Assembly: GCA_029216955.1 (NCBI GenBank)
Contig: JANAVB010006999.1
Span: forward strand, 213,853-277,852
Direction: 5' to 3'
Source: Iris pallida
Lineage: Eukaryota > Streptophyta > Magnoliopsida > Asparagales > Iridaceae
Length of the DNA: 64,000 nucleotides
In this document: positions 16,607 to 27,307 of the stretch, one piece after another
Position numbering within the stretch: the first letter of the stretch is position 1
How the letters are laid out: the number at the start of each line of letters is the position of its first letter
Notes under the pieces: generated by a model
The model's input: the letters and a program-made list of their open reading frames with translations, nothing else
Databases searched by the model: none
Told to the model about the DNA's origin: nothing
Made by a program: the position numbers and the translations under genes

Positions 16607-17938
16607 CTAGAAACCTCTCTGCCGGTTCTGCATCTGGGCTTGGACCTGGGCATACTGCTGCGGCCTCTGCTGCTGGAATACTTGTTCCTGAAGTGGCAAT
16701 GGCCTCTGAGGCTGATACTGCTGTTGTACTGGTGCTGGTACCCTAACCGATGGACTGGTTAGGTTCGCTGACGATGAGTTAGCTCTATTCGGACAGGACC
16801 CTATCTTATGATTCGGTGCCCTACAAGCCAAACACAATCCCTGTGCTCTATGACACTCCGAAACAACGTGTCCTGGCTACCCACAATGAGTGCAGCCCAT
16901 TGCGGAAGACTGCTTCTGCTTCTGCCGCTGAGGGTACATCAGTGTTGAATGCTGAACCGACGCAACTGATGCCGTTCTCCTCGAAGCTCCAATAGTCAAG
17001 GCCCTAGCTGCCGGGGCTGGTGCTGAGGAAAGACCCATCTGCCCATGGGACCTCTTTCTGCTTCCGGTTCGGTCTACGATCTTCTGCGAGGTATACTCGT
17101 GCTTCCTGGCTACCCTCAAGACAGCATCAAAAGTCTGATGTTCGAACTGCTCCACTGCTAAAATAATCTCTCGGTGAAGTCCCTGCTGAAATCGCTATAC
17201 CCGATCCAACTCGGTTGCCACCAAGGTGGAAGAAAATAGATTCAGTCTAGAAAACTCGACCGCAAATCCATCGACTGTCCTGCTCATCTGCTTCATATTG
17301 GTGAATCTCGTCTGCAGATCATGTCGAGCCACTGCATCAAAGTACTTGATCTGAAACTTGTCACTGAATATCGCCCATGGGACAGGTGTCGCCAAATCCA
17401 CTGCTAGCATCGTCCACCAGGTGCGGGCTAAGTCCAATAACTGTAGGCGCACTACTGCCACCTACTCTTCCTCTGGAGTCTTGGCTGCTCCCAAGATAAT
17501 CTCGATGTCCTGGAGCCAGGCATCAGCTGCAATCGCGTCCTCGCTGCCGTCAAAGAAGGGAGGGTCCAGGCGCTTGAAATTGTTGGCTGTACTGTTACCT
17601 TGATAACCAACTCTGTCCATGGCTGTCTATACTGTCTGGTGCAGGGCATCACCTCGACGATCCTGTGATACAAGTAATTCTCGGATAAGTCCCACCTGGG
17701 TTCCATTGTCAGGCTCTGTAGACTGGACTGGCTGAACCGGCTGAACTGGCGGCTCATGATCTCCGAAAGGCATGACTCGGGAGGCTGCTTCTGAGTGTTG
17801 GGATTTGTCCCCAGGTTGCTGCTGAGGTGCTGGTTGAGCTCCTTCTGGCTGATCGGTAGGACCAGGAATAATGTCACTGAAAAACAATGACATAGGGGAC
17901 AATAAGGAAGGACCAAGATAGATCGAGGAGGTAAGCAT
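16607..17938 (-). pseudogene. gag: gag of the gag-only element, two zinc knuckles
   Basis: Minus-strand reading from MLTSSIYLGPSLLSPMS at 17938, with a Pro/Gln-rich N-terminus. After a frameshift near 17630 the capsid part follows (LARTWWTMLAV, then IFSDKFQIKYFDAVARHDLQ, about 17430-17330; RTVDGFAVEFSRLNLFSSTL near 17270). Then come VEQFEHQTFDAVLRVARKHE and two CCHC knuckles: C-T-H-C-G-stop-P-G-H-V-V-S-E-C (about 16900) and C-L-A-C-R-A-P-N-H-K-I-G-S-C (about 16835). A Gln-rich tail ends at 16607. Stops lie between the modules. The size suits a Gag without a Pol. It would supply particles; enzymes must come from another element. Confidence 0.87.
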
Positions 17939-18044
17939 ATGATCAGGTCAAGATTTCAGGAAGATTAGAAGGCACGAGTAGAGATCAAGGGCAAATGCTG
18001 ATTGAGACATCTATTCGGTAAACCCCCACACATCTTGTTTTACA

Positions 18045-18065
18045 AGACCTGTATGGGCCACCACT
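18045..18065 (-). promoter_or_regulatory. Candidate primer-binding region shared with Tekay element
   Basis: On the minus strand, seven bases inside the 5' LTR, reads AGTGGTGGCCCATACAGGTC then T, the same as 4155-4175. A remnant (GGGCCACCACTT) also precedes the inverted LTR end at 34920-34931. Confidence 0.6.
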
Positions 18066-18072
18066 TCAACCG

Positions 18073-19620
18073 TGTCACGTCCTAGAACCAGAATACTGGA
18101 GAGCGGGGGTGAACACAACCAGCTACGTAAATAGAAGTGTATTCCACGTCCATATACGATCATGACTGTCTAGATGTATGAGGGTTTATCTACAAGCCAT
18201 CAGTCTCTTATGGTCAAGAACAAGCCTAGTGTCTCAATCTCAAGCAAATAATAATAGTCACAAGATGTTAAACCATCAGATACTCAATAGTAAGGCGTCC
18301 CATACATTTCATATACAGATGATCATGAAGCTAGTCGTACAAAATATGAGGACTAGCAAGAGTTTCAGTCATACATGATCAACCCTAGGATTTGTTAATC
18401 ATGTTACAGCCCGTAGGCAGACAAGAAATATAAGTATTCAACATGAGCTAACACTTGCTCGGTGGCTAAATGCCTCAAAAGAATAATTTACACTAGAATG
18501 GGAGAGCAAAATAAAATCCACTCGTTGTCGGAGTTTCTTCTAGTGGTCACCATGTGGCTGGAATACAGGTAGAACCTCGGGTACTGCTCTGAAATCTGGC
18601 CATACAAAACCAGCTGGGTCAGACCCCGGAAAGAGCAAGTGCCACAAGTGAGACTTCATTTAAGAACTAAAACCAGCATATTAGCACATAAGACATAAAG
18701 AAAATAACAAAAGACATGAGATAGAGAAAACAGGATGATAAACGATAAGATAACTAAAGGACTATTCCGGTAACCAAGTTACAACCCGTAAACCAAACAA
18801 AGACTGGGGTTGTAACCCTTCACCTCAACAGAACTTAGTCTTTAACCAATTATTGATAAGTAAGCATAAATAATCGTGTCATGGGATAGCCATGTACTGG
18901 ATCTAGGCAAGACTAGACAAGTTAGGACTCCATCCAACATTCACGGCCAAGCAAAGAGTACGGCTTGATACTTTAACTAACTAGGGTTAGCACAAGACTA
19001 GTTACTAGCAAGATGCAATGAGATATTCCTACGGCCACAAGCCCTGCAGACTATCCAGGTTATCCAGACGTAAGGTTCATGCCAAAAGTTATCATGACTT
19101 GTTAGGTGACTTGAGTGCAACACATGACAGTGTGTATAATAATCGTTTCATGAAGTGCCCCACATGATAGTGAGCTGAAAATATGCCCTACTCGACGGCA
19201 GGCTACAAGTCCATCAAGAAGGCACCCAGATAACGGGATTGCTTGTAGCCGAAATATCTCTCTATATGAAATACTTGATCAATCTAGTCATTTACCTAGT
19301 CAGATTCAGTATGAATTCCTGACCGTGGTAACCAGGGATACATGCCCTAGACATGATGCTAGACAAGACTGGTAGCTTATACAAGCACATTCAATACATT
19401 CACCCCCGGTGTCAAGAGGAGAGTTTAATAGCATGTCGAGATAGCCATCGCAACATCATTCAAGATTATATGTCAAGGTTACTTGGCAGGGGTGTACCAC
19501 AACGGGTCACCATGAAGATTACTTATCATGTCAAGAGTGCGTCACGACGGACCACCATTCCATAATTATCATGTCAAGGTTGCTTGTCAAGAGTGCACCA
19601 CGACGGGTCACTATCTGGTG
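18073..19620 (-). repeat. Right (5') LTR of gag-only element, truncated
   Basis: Starts TGTCACGTCCTAGAACCAGA and is collinear with about the first 1.5 kb of the solo LTR: the shared stretch TCCCCTTTCC-free block GGTTACAACCCGTAAACCAA near 18777, then GTGCACCACGACGGGTCACT near 19590. Similarity is lost near 19620, so the outer end and its target duplication are missing. No genes. Confidence 0.85.
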
Positions 19621-22060
19621 AGACACATTAATCTATCGTGTTTATAGAACATGATCGTATCACTGAGCATTTGCGTGAGCTGCGTGGTTCTCATTAGCTA
19701 TTAGTACTTATTTGTATTGAACTATTTGTATTGGGTTATGTTTGTATTAGACTATTTGTATTGGACTACATATATGAATTAGTACTCTGTCAATCTCTAG
19801 ATTGTATTGGACTACGACATTGTGATCAGGACATATTCCCTGCAGCCATTCTACTGGCGAGGCAGAAACTATGTAGCCGTAGATAAAGTTGACTGTCCTT
19901 CGACCCTCATCCCTCGACAATAATGATATGACAACCTATCACTATATCTTATATAGTAGTAGATGATGTCTTAGTATTATATTATGTGAGTTCATCTTGA
20001 TTCTGTTACATTCTTCAGATACTAGATACGATAAGAACATAGACTACACCATATGTACAGAACATAGACGATTCACACTAATGTATGCTAGAATGAATTT
20101 TGGGTTGTGTTCTGAGTCATTCGTCCCCATACTTGGCAATTAAGCATGTGAAATATATCGTTGAAGAACATAAAACTTGTGGTCGTTACTGCAGAAAGTG
20201 CAGACTGACATGAACTGACGCACGAAAAGGAGGAGATCAAAGCTGTAACAAGTAAAGTTGTGTTTTGGATGTTCTACTCTTGTAAGCTCTTTGTTCACAA
20301 AGCAAGATATAATAAATACAGAACAAGTATCGAGTTTATAACTCTTGTAAGCTCTATACTTGAGTTACGAACTCGATACTTGTTCTGTATTCTTTAATTA
20401 TAGCTTGCTTTATAAACAAAGAGTTTACAAGAGTTCTATTTCCAAAGCACAACTTTACTTGTTCCAGCTTAGAGCTCCTCATTTTCGTGCGCAGTTCATG
20501 TCGGTCTTCACTTTCTACAATAACTTCCTCCAATTAACCTCTCTCTCTTGGCAATGATGATACGACAACCTATCTTGATTCTGTTATTATAGTAGATGAT
20601 GTCTTAGTATTACATTATGTGGGTTCATCTTGATTCTGTTATGTCCTTCAGATACTAGATTCGATAAGAACATATACTACACCATATGTACAGATCATAG
20701 ATGATTCACACTAATGTATGCTAGAATGAATTTTGGGTTGTGTTCTGAGCCATCCGGTCTCACACTTAAAACAGATATGAATAAGTACTGTGTGTCAATC
20801 TTTGTTTTTGTATTTTCGGCGAACCTAGGGATTGGATTCTGTATTTTGTATTTTGGATTCTGTATTTTGGCTCCAGCTCCAACTCCATTTGCATTTATCT
20901 ACGGTACGACATGGTGATCTGGACATAGTCCATGCAGCCATTCGACTGGCGAGGCAGAAACTATGTAGCCGTAGATGAAGTTGACTGTCCTTCGACCCTC
21001 ATCCCTCGGAAATGATGATATGACAATCTATCACTATATCTTATATAGTAGTAGATGATGTCTTAGTATTATATTATGTGGGTTCATCTTGATTCTGTTA
21101 TATCCTTCAGATACTAGATTCGATAAGAGTGAGAGCGCCGGAGAGAGTGAGAGCGTCGGAGGGGGGGAGGAGAGAGAGTAAGAGAGTAAAATGGGGGGAA
21201 ATGAATTGGTGGGGGGAATATAATTAGAATTTAGCGACGTTTATACTAACGTCGCTAAATTAGTCGATATTAGCGAGGTCCTAGCAACGTTTCGCGATGA
21301 CTAGCTCATGTAACTATGTAGCCGTAGATGAAGTTGACTGTCCTCCGACCCTCATCCCTTGGCAATGATGATACGATAACCTATCACTATATCTTTTAGT
21401 AGTAGATAATGTCTTAGTATTACATTATGTGGATTCATCTTGATTCTATTATATCCTTCAGATACTAGATTCGATAAGAACATATACTACACCATATGTA
21501 CAGAACATAGATGATTCACACTAATGTATGCTAGAATAAATTTTGGGTTGTGTTCTGAGCCATCCGTTCTCACACTTAAAACAGATATGAATAAGTACTG
21601 TGTGTCAATCTTTGTTTTTGTATTTTTGTCGAACCCAGGGATTGGATTCTGTATTTAGTATTTTGGATTCTGTAGTTTGTCTCCAGCTCCAGCTCCATTT
21701 GCATTAATCTACGATACGACATGGTGATCAGGACATAGTCCAGCAGCCATTCGACTGGCGAGGCAGAAACTATGTAGCCGTAGATAAAGTTAACTGTCCT
21801 TCGACCCTCATCCCTCGACAATGATGATATGACAACCTATCACTATATCTTATATAGTAGTAGATGATGTTTTAGTATTACATTATGTGGGTTCATCTTG
21901 ATTCTGTTACATTCTTCAGATACTAGATACGATAAGAACATATACTACACCATATGTACAGAACATAGATGATTCACACTAATATATGCTAGAATAAATT
22001 TTGGGTTCTATTCTGAGCCATCCGTTCTCACACTTGGCAAAAAAATTAAATTTTCTGTAT
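19621..22060. repeat. Tandem long-unit repeat, about 810 bp plus shorter variants
   Basis: The words GGCAGAAACTATGTAGCCGT (19861, 20953, 21762; a partial copy near 21313) and GATGATTCACACTAATGTAT (near 20700 and 21510, with variants near 20069 and 21970) recur at 1092/809 and about 633/810/460 bp. The full unit is thus about 810 bp with deleted or interrupted copies. Units contain simple GGATTCTGTATTTTGG runs. Short open frames inside (20360, 20714, minus 21576) look incidental. A segment at 21230-21290 has the TTAGCGACG words seen in the CACTA terminus at 23 kb, suggesting the array belongs to a CACTA-derived element. Confidence 0.7.
20185..20524. repeat. 340-bp foldback (inverted repeat) element
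   Basis: Left arm begins GTTACTGCAGAAAGTGCAGA; the right arm, read on the other strand, begins GTTATTGTAGAAAGTGAAGA. The arms stay alignable for about 150 bp, including GAACAAGTATCGAGTT in both, around a short centre near 20350. No open frame and no clear target duplication; it may be a MITE-like insertion within one copy of the 810-bp array. Confidence 0.75.
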
Positions 22061-22111
22061 TTTATCTGCTTTCGAAAATGTGCTCAAACGAGATGGCACC
22101 CGTTCTCACAG

Positions 22112-22378
22112 ATGGCACCTAAGACTCGAGGATCTCGCTTGAAGGAGGCACAGATGGCTGTGAAAGAGGAGGTGGCACCAGAGGGTAGTTCCACCGAGAG
22201 AGCTGCTCCAGAAGTAATTCATAAAGACGAGGGAGCTGGGAAAGAGGAGGTGGCATAAGAGGGCAGTTCCACCGGGAGTTCCAGTCATCCATCTCCTCTG
22301 GATATTGATCTGGCTGCCGCGGATCCTACTTTTGCGCGCTGGCTGAGGGAGTTCTATCTGCCCCAGCATAGACGATAG
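22112..22378 (+). pseudogene. Small unrecognised protein, WLREFYLPQ type
   Basis: ATG at 22112 opens MAPKTRGSRLKEAQMAVKEE, with two Lys/Glu-rich KEEVAPEGSS-like units, one internal TAA at 22256, and a C-terminus LAAADPTFARWLREFYLPQ ending at 22378. I do not recognise the family. It is homologous to the antisense gene at 38625-39557, which starts M-S-P-K-T and ends with a KWLREWYMPQ segment. It sits on the opposite strand from the Tat pol to its right, downstream of that pol, but a CACTA end at 23137 lies between them, so its parent element is uncertain. Confidence 0.5.
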
Positions 22379-22769
22379 TAGATACATATATTGACTGGAT
22401 TTGTTTTGATGGATATATCTCATCTGGATATTGTGATGGATATTTGTTTTGATGGATATATCTCCTTTGGATATTGTGATGGATATTTATTTTTTGGTAT
22501 GTGACGTATATTGGTTTGTGTGATGTGTGATGCATATTGTGATGTATATTTGTTTGTGTGATGTGTGATGCATATTGTGATGTTCCGAGAGGCTTGAGGA
22601 GACGACCAATTATTTTTGGTCTATTTTGGATTGTATAGTGCGTGCCGGTGTTGAGTGTACCACCGAAGGGGTCGGCGAACCCAGGGATTAGATTCTGTAT
22701 TTTGGATTAGATTGGATTCTGTATTTTGGATTGTACATTTGCATTCCGGATTCTTTTTTTAATTTTTTT
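22379..22769. other. AT-rich spacer with simple repeats, no gene seen
   Basis: Contains several GATGGATAT and GTGATGTATATT repeats (22400-22590) and a further GGATTAGATTCTGTATTTTGG run (22690-22725) like those in the 810-bp array. Short frames here are repeat-derived. Confidence 0.6.
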
Positions 22770-23137
22770 CAACTTAGCGACATTTTTAGCACGTTTATAT
22801 TCGTCGCTAATAGTTAGCGACGAATATAAATGTCGCTAAAAATGTCGCTAAATTGTTGACGTGGCAAACAATCTGATACCACCACATCATCGTAAAAACG
22901 TCGCTAATGTGTCGCTAATCGGCGACCACAAGAAAACGTCGCAAATATAGCGACGTCATGAGCGTCGCTAACTAACGTCGCCATAGCGACGTTTTGCAAC
23001 GTTTTCTCGATTAGCGACAAGCTTTTTTTTGTCGTTTCCTAAACAACGCTGAAAATGTTGCTTATTTAGTTTTGCGACATTTTGGCCGAGATTAGCGACG
23101 TTTTGGAATAACGCTAATCTGACAAATTTTTGTAGTG
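22770..23137 (-). mobile_element. CACTA transposon terminus with subterminal TTAGCGACG repeats
   Basis: Ends TTTTTGTAGTG at 23137, i.e. CACTACAAAAATTTGTCAG on the minus strand, the canonical CACTA terminus. The inner 370 bp are packed with TTAGCGACG/GTCGCTAA words in both orientations, typical of subterminal transposase-binding repeats. It cuts the Tat integrase exactly where its reading resumes at 23141. The partner terminus was not found; related words at 21230-21290 suggest the element extends left and is rearranged. Confidence 0.85.
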
Positions 23138-23149
23138 TATGGCTTCCGC

Positions 23150-23560
23150 CTATTTTGAGAAGTAATCGGTTATAGCTAGCATAAATTAATGTCCTCTAGA
23201 TGACGGTGGATTGATAGGACCAATGAAATCCATAGCCCAAGCTTCAAATGGCCATGATGCAGCAGTCGGATAAAGGAACTCCGATGGTTGATGGATGAAA
23301 TCTGTATGAATTTGACAGGCTCGACATTTCCTTACATATTCAATGGCGTCTGATACCATAGTGGCCAATAATAGCCCATACGTCGGATACGATCTTGTAA
23401 CTTAGGACCAGGCTGATGTGCACCACATACCCCATCGTGGGCTTTACGTAGTATTTATTTTGCTTCATCTCCTGCAAGAAAGCGTAAGAGTAGACCATCA
23501 AATATTCTTCGATAAAGGATCTTAGAAGTATGATTATAATAAAATCGGAGTGATCGCCTA
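23150..23560 (-). pseudogene. pol: Tat integrase, N-terminal half
   Basis: Minus-strand reading: zinc-finger end CRACQIHTDFIHQPSEF, the segment ASWPFEAWAMDFIGPI with the first catalytic Asp, then SSRGH at 23186, a TAA, and LAITDYFSK before another stop, ending at the CACTA junction at 23140. The second Asp and the Glu of the active site are beyond the insertion and not present. Several stops upstream (23370-23560). Confidence 0.85.
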
Positions 23561-25150
23561 CGGATTATTTAGCTTCTTTAGAATCTTCAGGTAAAATGTT
23601 ATGTACCACGAAGTCAATGAAATGAGCTCTCCAATCTTCACTAACGACATTGATTTCAGTTGAATTGCTAAACTCAATATTTGAGTTATTCTTAATGCAA
23701 AATAACTCTCTATTAGTGACGACAATCATTTGTTGCCATTTTACTGGAATTGAAAATACGGCTGGCAGATTAGCCAATGCATCAGCCTCCTTATTGCATG
23801 TCCGACGTACATGTTCAATGAAGAAACCCTTGAACGATGTAGCCAGCCAAATTGTTGCTTCATGATATGGGACAAGATCTTAGTGCCGAACTTCATATGT
23901 GCCTCTAACTTGGTTGACAATCAGTTTAGAATCTCCATATACTTTAAGATATTCAATATCTAATTGTTTAGCCAATTGGAGACCAATAAGCAGAGCGTTG
24001 TATTCAGCCATATTATTGGAACTAGGGGTGGGCACGGGTCGGGCCGGGTCCAAATTTTATGGATCCGGACCGGACCCGTTAATTGGCGGAGCGGGGCGGG
24101 ACGGGTCCAAAAATTATTGGAACCGGTACGGATTCGACCCGTTCGAAACGGGTCCAAACCGAGCCGACCCGCGGGTCCAAACGGATCCAAAACAATCAAA
24201 AAATTATAGAATAGTAAACATTTACACATGTTCTATTATCTAGAAGAACAAAAAAAGTATTATGTTTTTTCAATTTCTATAATTTGTTTACTAAACAATA
24301 ACGTGTGCTATTATTTATAAATTATAATATGAAAAAAATCAAAATTGATAAATAAAAAAATTATACTCCTAGAAACGGGTCGGTTCGGGGCCCCGTTTAT
24401 TTTGAAAATAGGACCCGCCCCGCCCTGTTAGTGTCACACAACCCGCCCCGGCCCGCCCCGTTTAAATTCTAAATTTTAGGAACCGTCCCGTTTGACCAAT
24501 ATACGGTTCGGGCCGGGTCGGAACCGCGGGTTCTGGACCCGTATGCCCACCCCTAATTGGAACACGACTCATCTAAAGAATAAGCTCTTTGAATAGCTAA
24601 CCCTTCTGGTGAGACGAGGACGATTCCAACTCCAGCAACAACAACACCTTTTGGTCCGATTCTGGATGCACTATCAAAGAATAGATGCCAGGTAAGAATT
24701 TCTTCTGAAATCATGTTGGATTCCATACTTTTATCTAGAATCTCGTCGTAGAGTTTAGATGTTTCGGGAATTGTATGAGCTGCCAGAAAGTCAGCAAAAG
24801 CTTGACCTTTAATAGACTTTTGAGGAACATAAACCATATCATATTGTGCTAACAATATGGCCCATGTTGCAAGCCTAGAATTTAGTATACTGGGCTTCTT
24901 CATCAAGACCCGGAGAGGGTTAACTCTAGAAATAACATGAATAGTTTCGCCAGTGATATAATATCTCGTCTTTTGAACAGCAAACATCAAAGCTAGACAT
25001 TCTTTTTCCACTGGGGTGTATCAATGTTCAGCTCCAATCATTGTACGGCTAAGATAATAGATAGCATGTTCATGATCTTCTTTATTCTTCTGAGCTGATA
25101 AAGCACCTAATGAATGGTCCATTGCTCGAACATACATCAGGAAGGGTATT
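23561..25150 (-). pseudogene. pol: Tat RNase H and archaeal-type second RNase H
   Basis: First RNase H: MEKECLALMFAVQKTRYYI (25011), with QYDMVYVPQKSIKGQAFADF (about 24850). The second, archaeal-type RNase H begins WHLFFDSASRIGPKG (about 24690) with GVGIVLVSPEGLAIQRAYSL. It is cut by a hAT MITE at 24023-24555 and resumes with AEYNALLIGLQLAKQLDIEY and then YGDSKLIVNQV (about 24010-23930). The tail to 23565 is the linker to integrase (WRAHFIDFVVHNILPEDSKE). A second RNase H after pol RNase H defines the Tat lineage. Confidence 0.87.
24023..24555. mobile_element. hAT-type MITE
   Basis: 533 bp with inverted ends TAGGGGTGGGCA and flanking 8-bp duplications ATTGGAAC (24015-24022 and 24556-24563). 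An 8-bp duplication and TAGGGGTGGGC-type ends are hAT hallmarks. Inner sequence is GC-rich at both ends (repeated GGGCCGGGTCC, GACCCG) and AT-rich in the middle, with no transposase. Confidence 0.95.
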
Positions 25151-27157
25151 CAGGAGACTGGAGGCACTAGAACTGGAGGGTTCATCAAGTACCGCTTTAT
25201 GTTTTCAAATGCTTATTGACATTCTTCAGTCCAAATAAAAGACACACCTTTCTTCATGAGTTGAGTGAACGGTCTACAGCGTCCAGAGAGATTTGAGATG
25301 AATCTCCTGATATACGCAAGCCGTCCCTGGAATCCTCGTAGCTCTTTTAGGTTGCGTGGAGGACGCATCTCTTGAATGGCTTTGATTTTCTCAGGGTCAA
25401 CATGTATACCTTTAGAGGTAATAACGAATCCAAAAATTTGCCACTAGAGACTCCCAAGAATGACTTGGTGGGATTCATCTTGAGTTGATGCTGGCGTATT
25501 AGATCGAATATAGTTATCAAGTATTGAATGTGGTCTTCCTTTAGATGTGTAGCTCCCCTTCCCGGGATAATTTTTTAAATATTTTTTTATTATTATTTAT
25601 TTTACTTAAATGGTAATTTTTAGACTTTTGTAAATAATTACTTAGTTAATTATTACGGTAGATAATTTTAGCCATAGTTGAGGTTTGGAGTACATGGTGA
25701 CTAGAAATCGTGGCACTGATAGTGCAGTGGCGTGCCTAGACTAGTGTATTATCCATGCCAAGGAAGGTCGAGCCATAGTGATGTCCTAACTAGAAAAACT
25801 AGGCCAAGTTATGACATGACCATTATAAATAGTTTAATTATTCATTATTAATATTATTTGACGTCTAGGTGACCCGGTCGTACCGAACTTGTCCCGACTG
25901 GACCCGGACCGAACCTAAACCCATGTAGTCAGGCAGCACATCCAAGGACATACGTATTGAGGAAATTTGGTATGAGGGTATTGCATTTCATTTTATTGGT
26001 AAATGAATATTCTCTAGGTATTCGTAATTTAAATATTATAAATATTACTATTAGTATTTTTCAGTGATATTTGTATAAAATAGGTCCTTGTACGTTTTTG
26101 GGATTTAGACTGTGCAAGATGGTATCCATTATTAGTTTATTAAATTTTGTTATTATTATTATTATTCTTATTCTTATTCTTATTCTTATTTTATTGTGGT
26201 TATTAAATATAAATGTTGTAACTGTTGTAATAAATTTAGAATTGTGAATGAGCAGCAAATGTATTTTTTGTGCATTTATTTTTTGCGGGCTTGACAGCGT
26301 TCTACCGCCGACTTTGCGGCGTAGGCTGGCTTGGACACGTCTCGTATCCGAAAAACGGGTGCGGGTCATGACAAGATGACTTTTGACAGCAATATCGTCT
26401 ACATAGCATTCAACCGTCTTTCGTAAATGATCACGAAAGATAGTACTCATGGCCCGCTGATAAGTTGTACCAGCATTTTTGAGACCAAACGGCATGACAG
26501 TATAGAAATAAACTACAAGAAGAATGCGAAAAGATGTATGTTTCTCATCTTCTGGATGCATCTTGATTTGATTATATCCTAAAAATCCATCCATAAAAGA
26601 TATTCGTTCAAATCCCCAAGTATTGTCGATCATGATATCAGTAATTAGAAGAGGAAATTCGTCTTTGGGACAAGCTTCATTAAGGTCTCTAATGTCGATG
26701 CAGACTCGGACCTTCCCTGTTTTTTTCAAAACTAAGACAATACTAGCCATCCAGTCCGGATGTTGTTCTTCTCTGATGAAGCCATAGGCAATGGGCTTCT
26801 TGACTTCGGCTTCTAATGCGTCCATCATGTTAGGTCAAAATTTATGCTGTTGTTGCTTGACTGGCCTTGCATTCAGCAGAATATTGAGTTTATGGGTAGC
26901 AATCTGGGGATCTAATCTCGACATGTCTTCATAGCTCCAAGCGAATAAATTAATGTATTCCCTAATAAGTTGGATCAGTTCTTGTTTATCCACTTCAGAG
27001 AGGCTTTTGCTGACGAATATTGTTTTTGGAAAAGTTTTATCGCCAACATCAACTTGAAACAACTGATCTTCGGTAGGTAGCTCACGTTGCTCGAAGCAAA
27101 GCTCCCATTAAGTATCCATCCTTTGTGCCCAAGGATCAGCTTTAGAGGTTTCGGCAA
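25151..27157 (-). pseudogene. pol: Tat reverse transcriptase, split by a solo LTR
   Basis: Reading from 27157 leftward: linker with LIREYINLFAWSYEDMSRLD (about 26975), then GFIREEQHPDWMASIVLVLK (about 26750), VRVCIDIRDLNEACPKDEFP, ISFMDGFLGYNQIKM, MPFGLKNAGTTYQRAMS (about 26490) and catalytic Y-V-D-D-I-A-V-K-S (about 26400). The 826-bp insertion at 25548-26373 follows. The thumb region resumes (HQLKMNPTK-like, then LKELRGFQGRLAYIRRFISN near 25330). A stop between the linker and the palm near 26832 and others make it inactive. Confidence 0.9.
25548..26373 (+). mobile_element. Solo LTR, 826 bp, unrelated to the other families here
   Basis: Begins TGTAGCTCCCCTTCCCGGGA, ends GGGTCATGACA, and is flanked by AGATG at 25543-25547 and 26374-26378. 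No coding capacity. The start resembles Ty3 LTRs of Tekay type in composition (TG, C-run, then AT-rich), so I read it as plus strand; orientation is not certain. Confidence 0.88.
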
Positions 27158-27307
27158 AGTCTTCGTCGTCTTCCGAGAACTCAGCAGTTACCATATTGGA
27201 AGATAGAGTCACTCGATGGACGTGCCCTATACTGGTGTCTGAATCCCATAAGACAGAATCAGAAGAGTTAGATCGTTCTTCTTCATCGGATTCGGAGACT
27301 TCTGGAG

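Larger units (their letters stand above)
16443..18072 (-). mobile_element. Internal region of gag-only (TR-GAG-like) LTR retrotransposon
   Basis: Only 1630 bp separate the two LTRs. On the minus strand the order is: a primer-site region shared with the Tekay element (18045-18065), gag (17938 to 16607), then a purine-rich tract AAGGTGGGTAAAGT (about 16443-16458) abutting the 3' LTR. The context TTCGAGGACGAAGTTC before the tract resembles the Tekay pre-PPT sequence. There is no trace of protease, reverse transcriptase or integrase. This architecture matches the TR-GAG class of non-autonomous plant elements. Confidence 0.85.
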
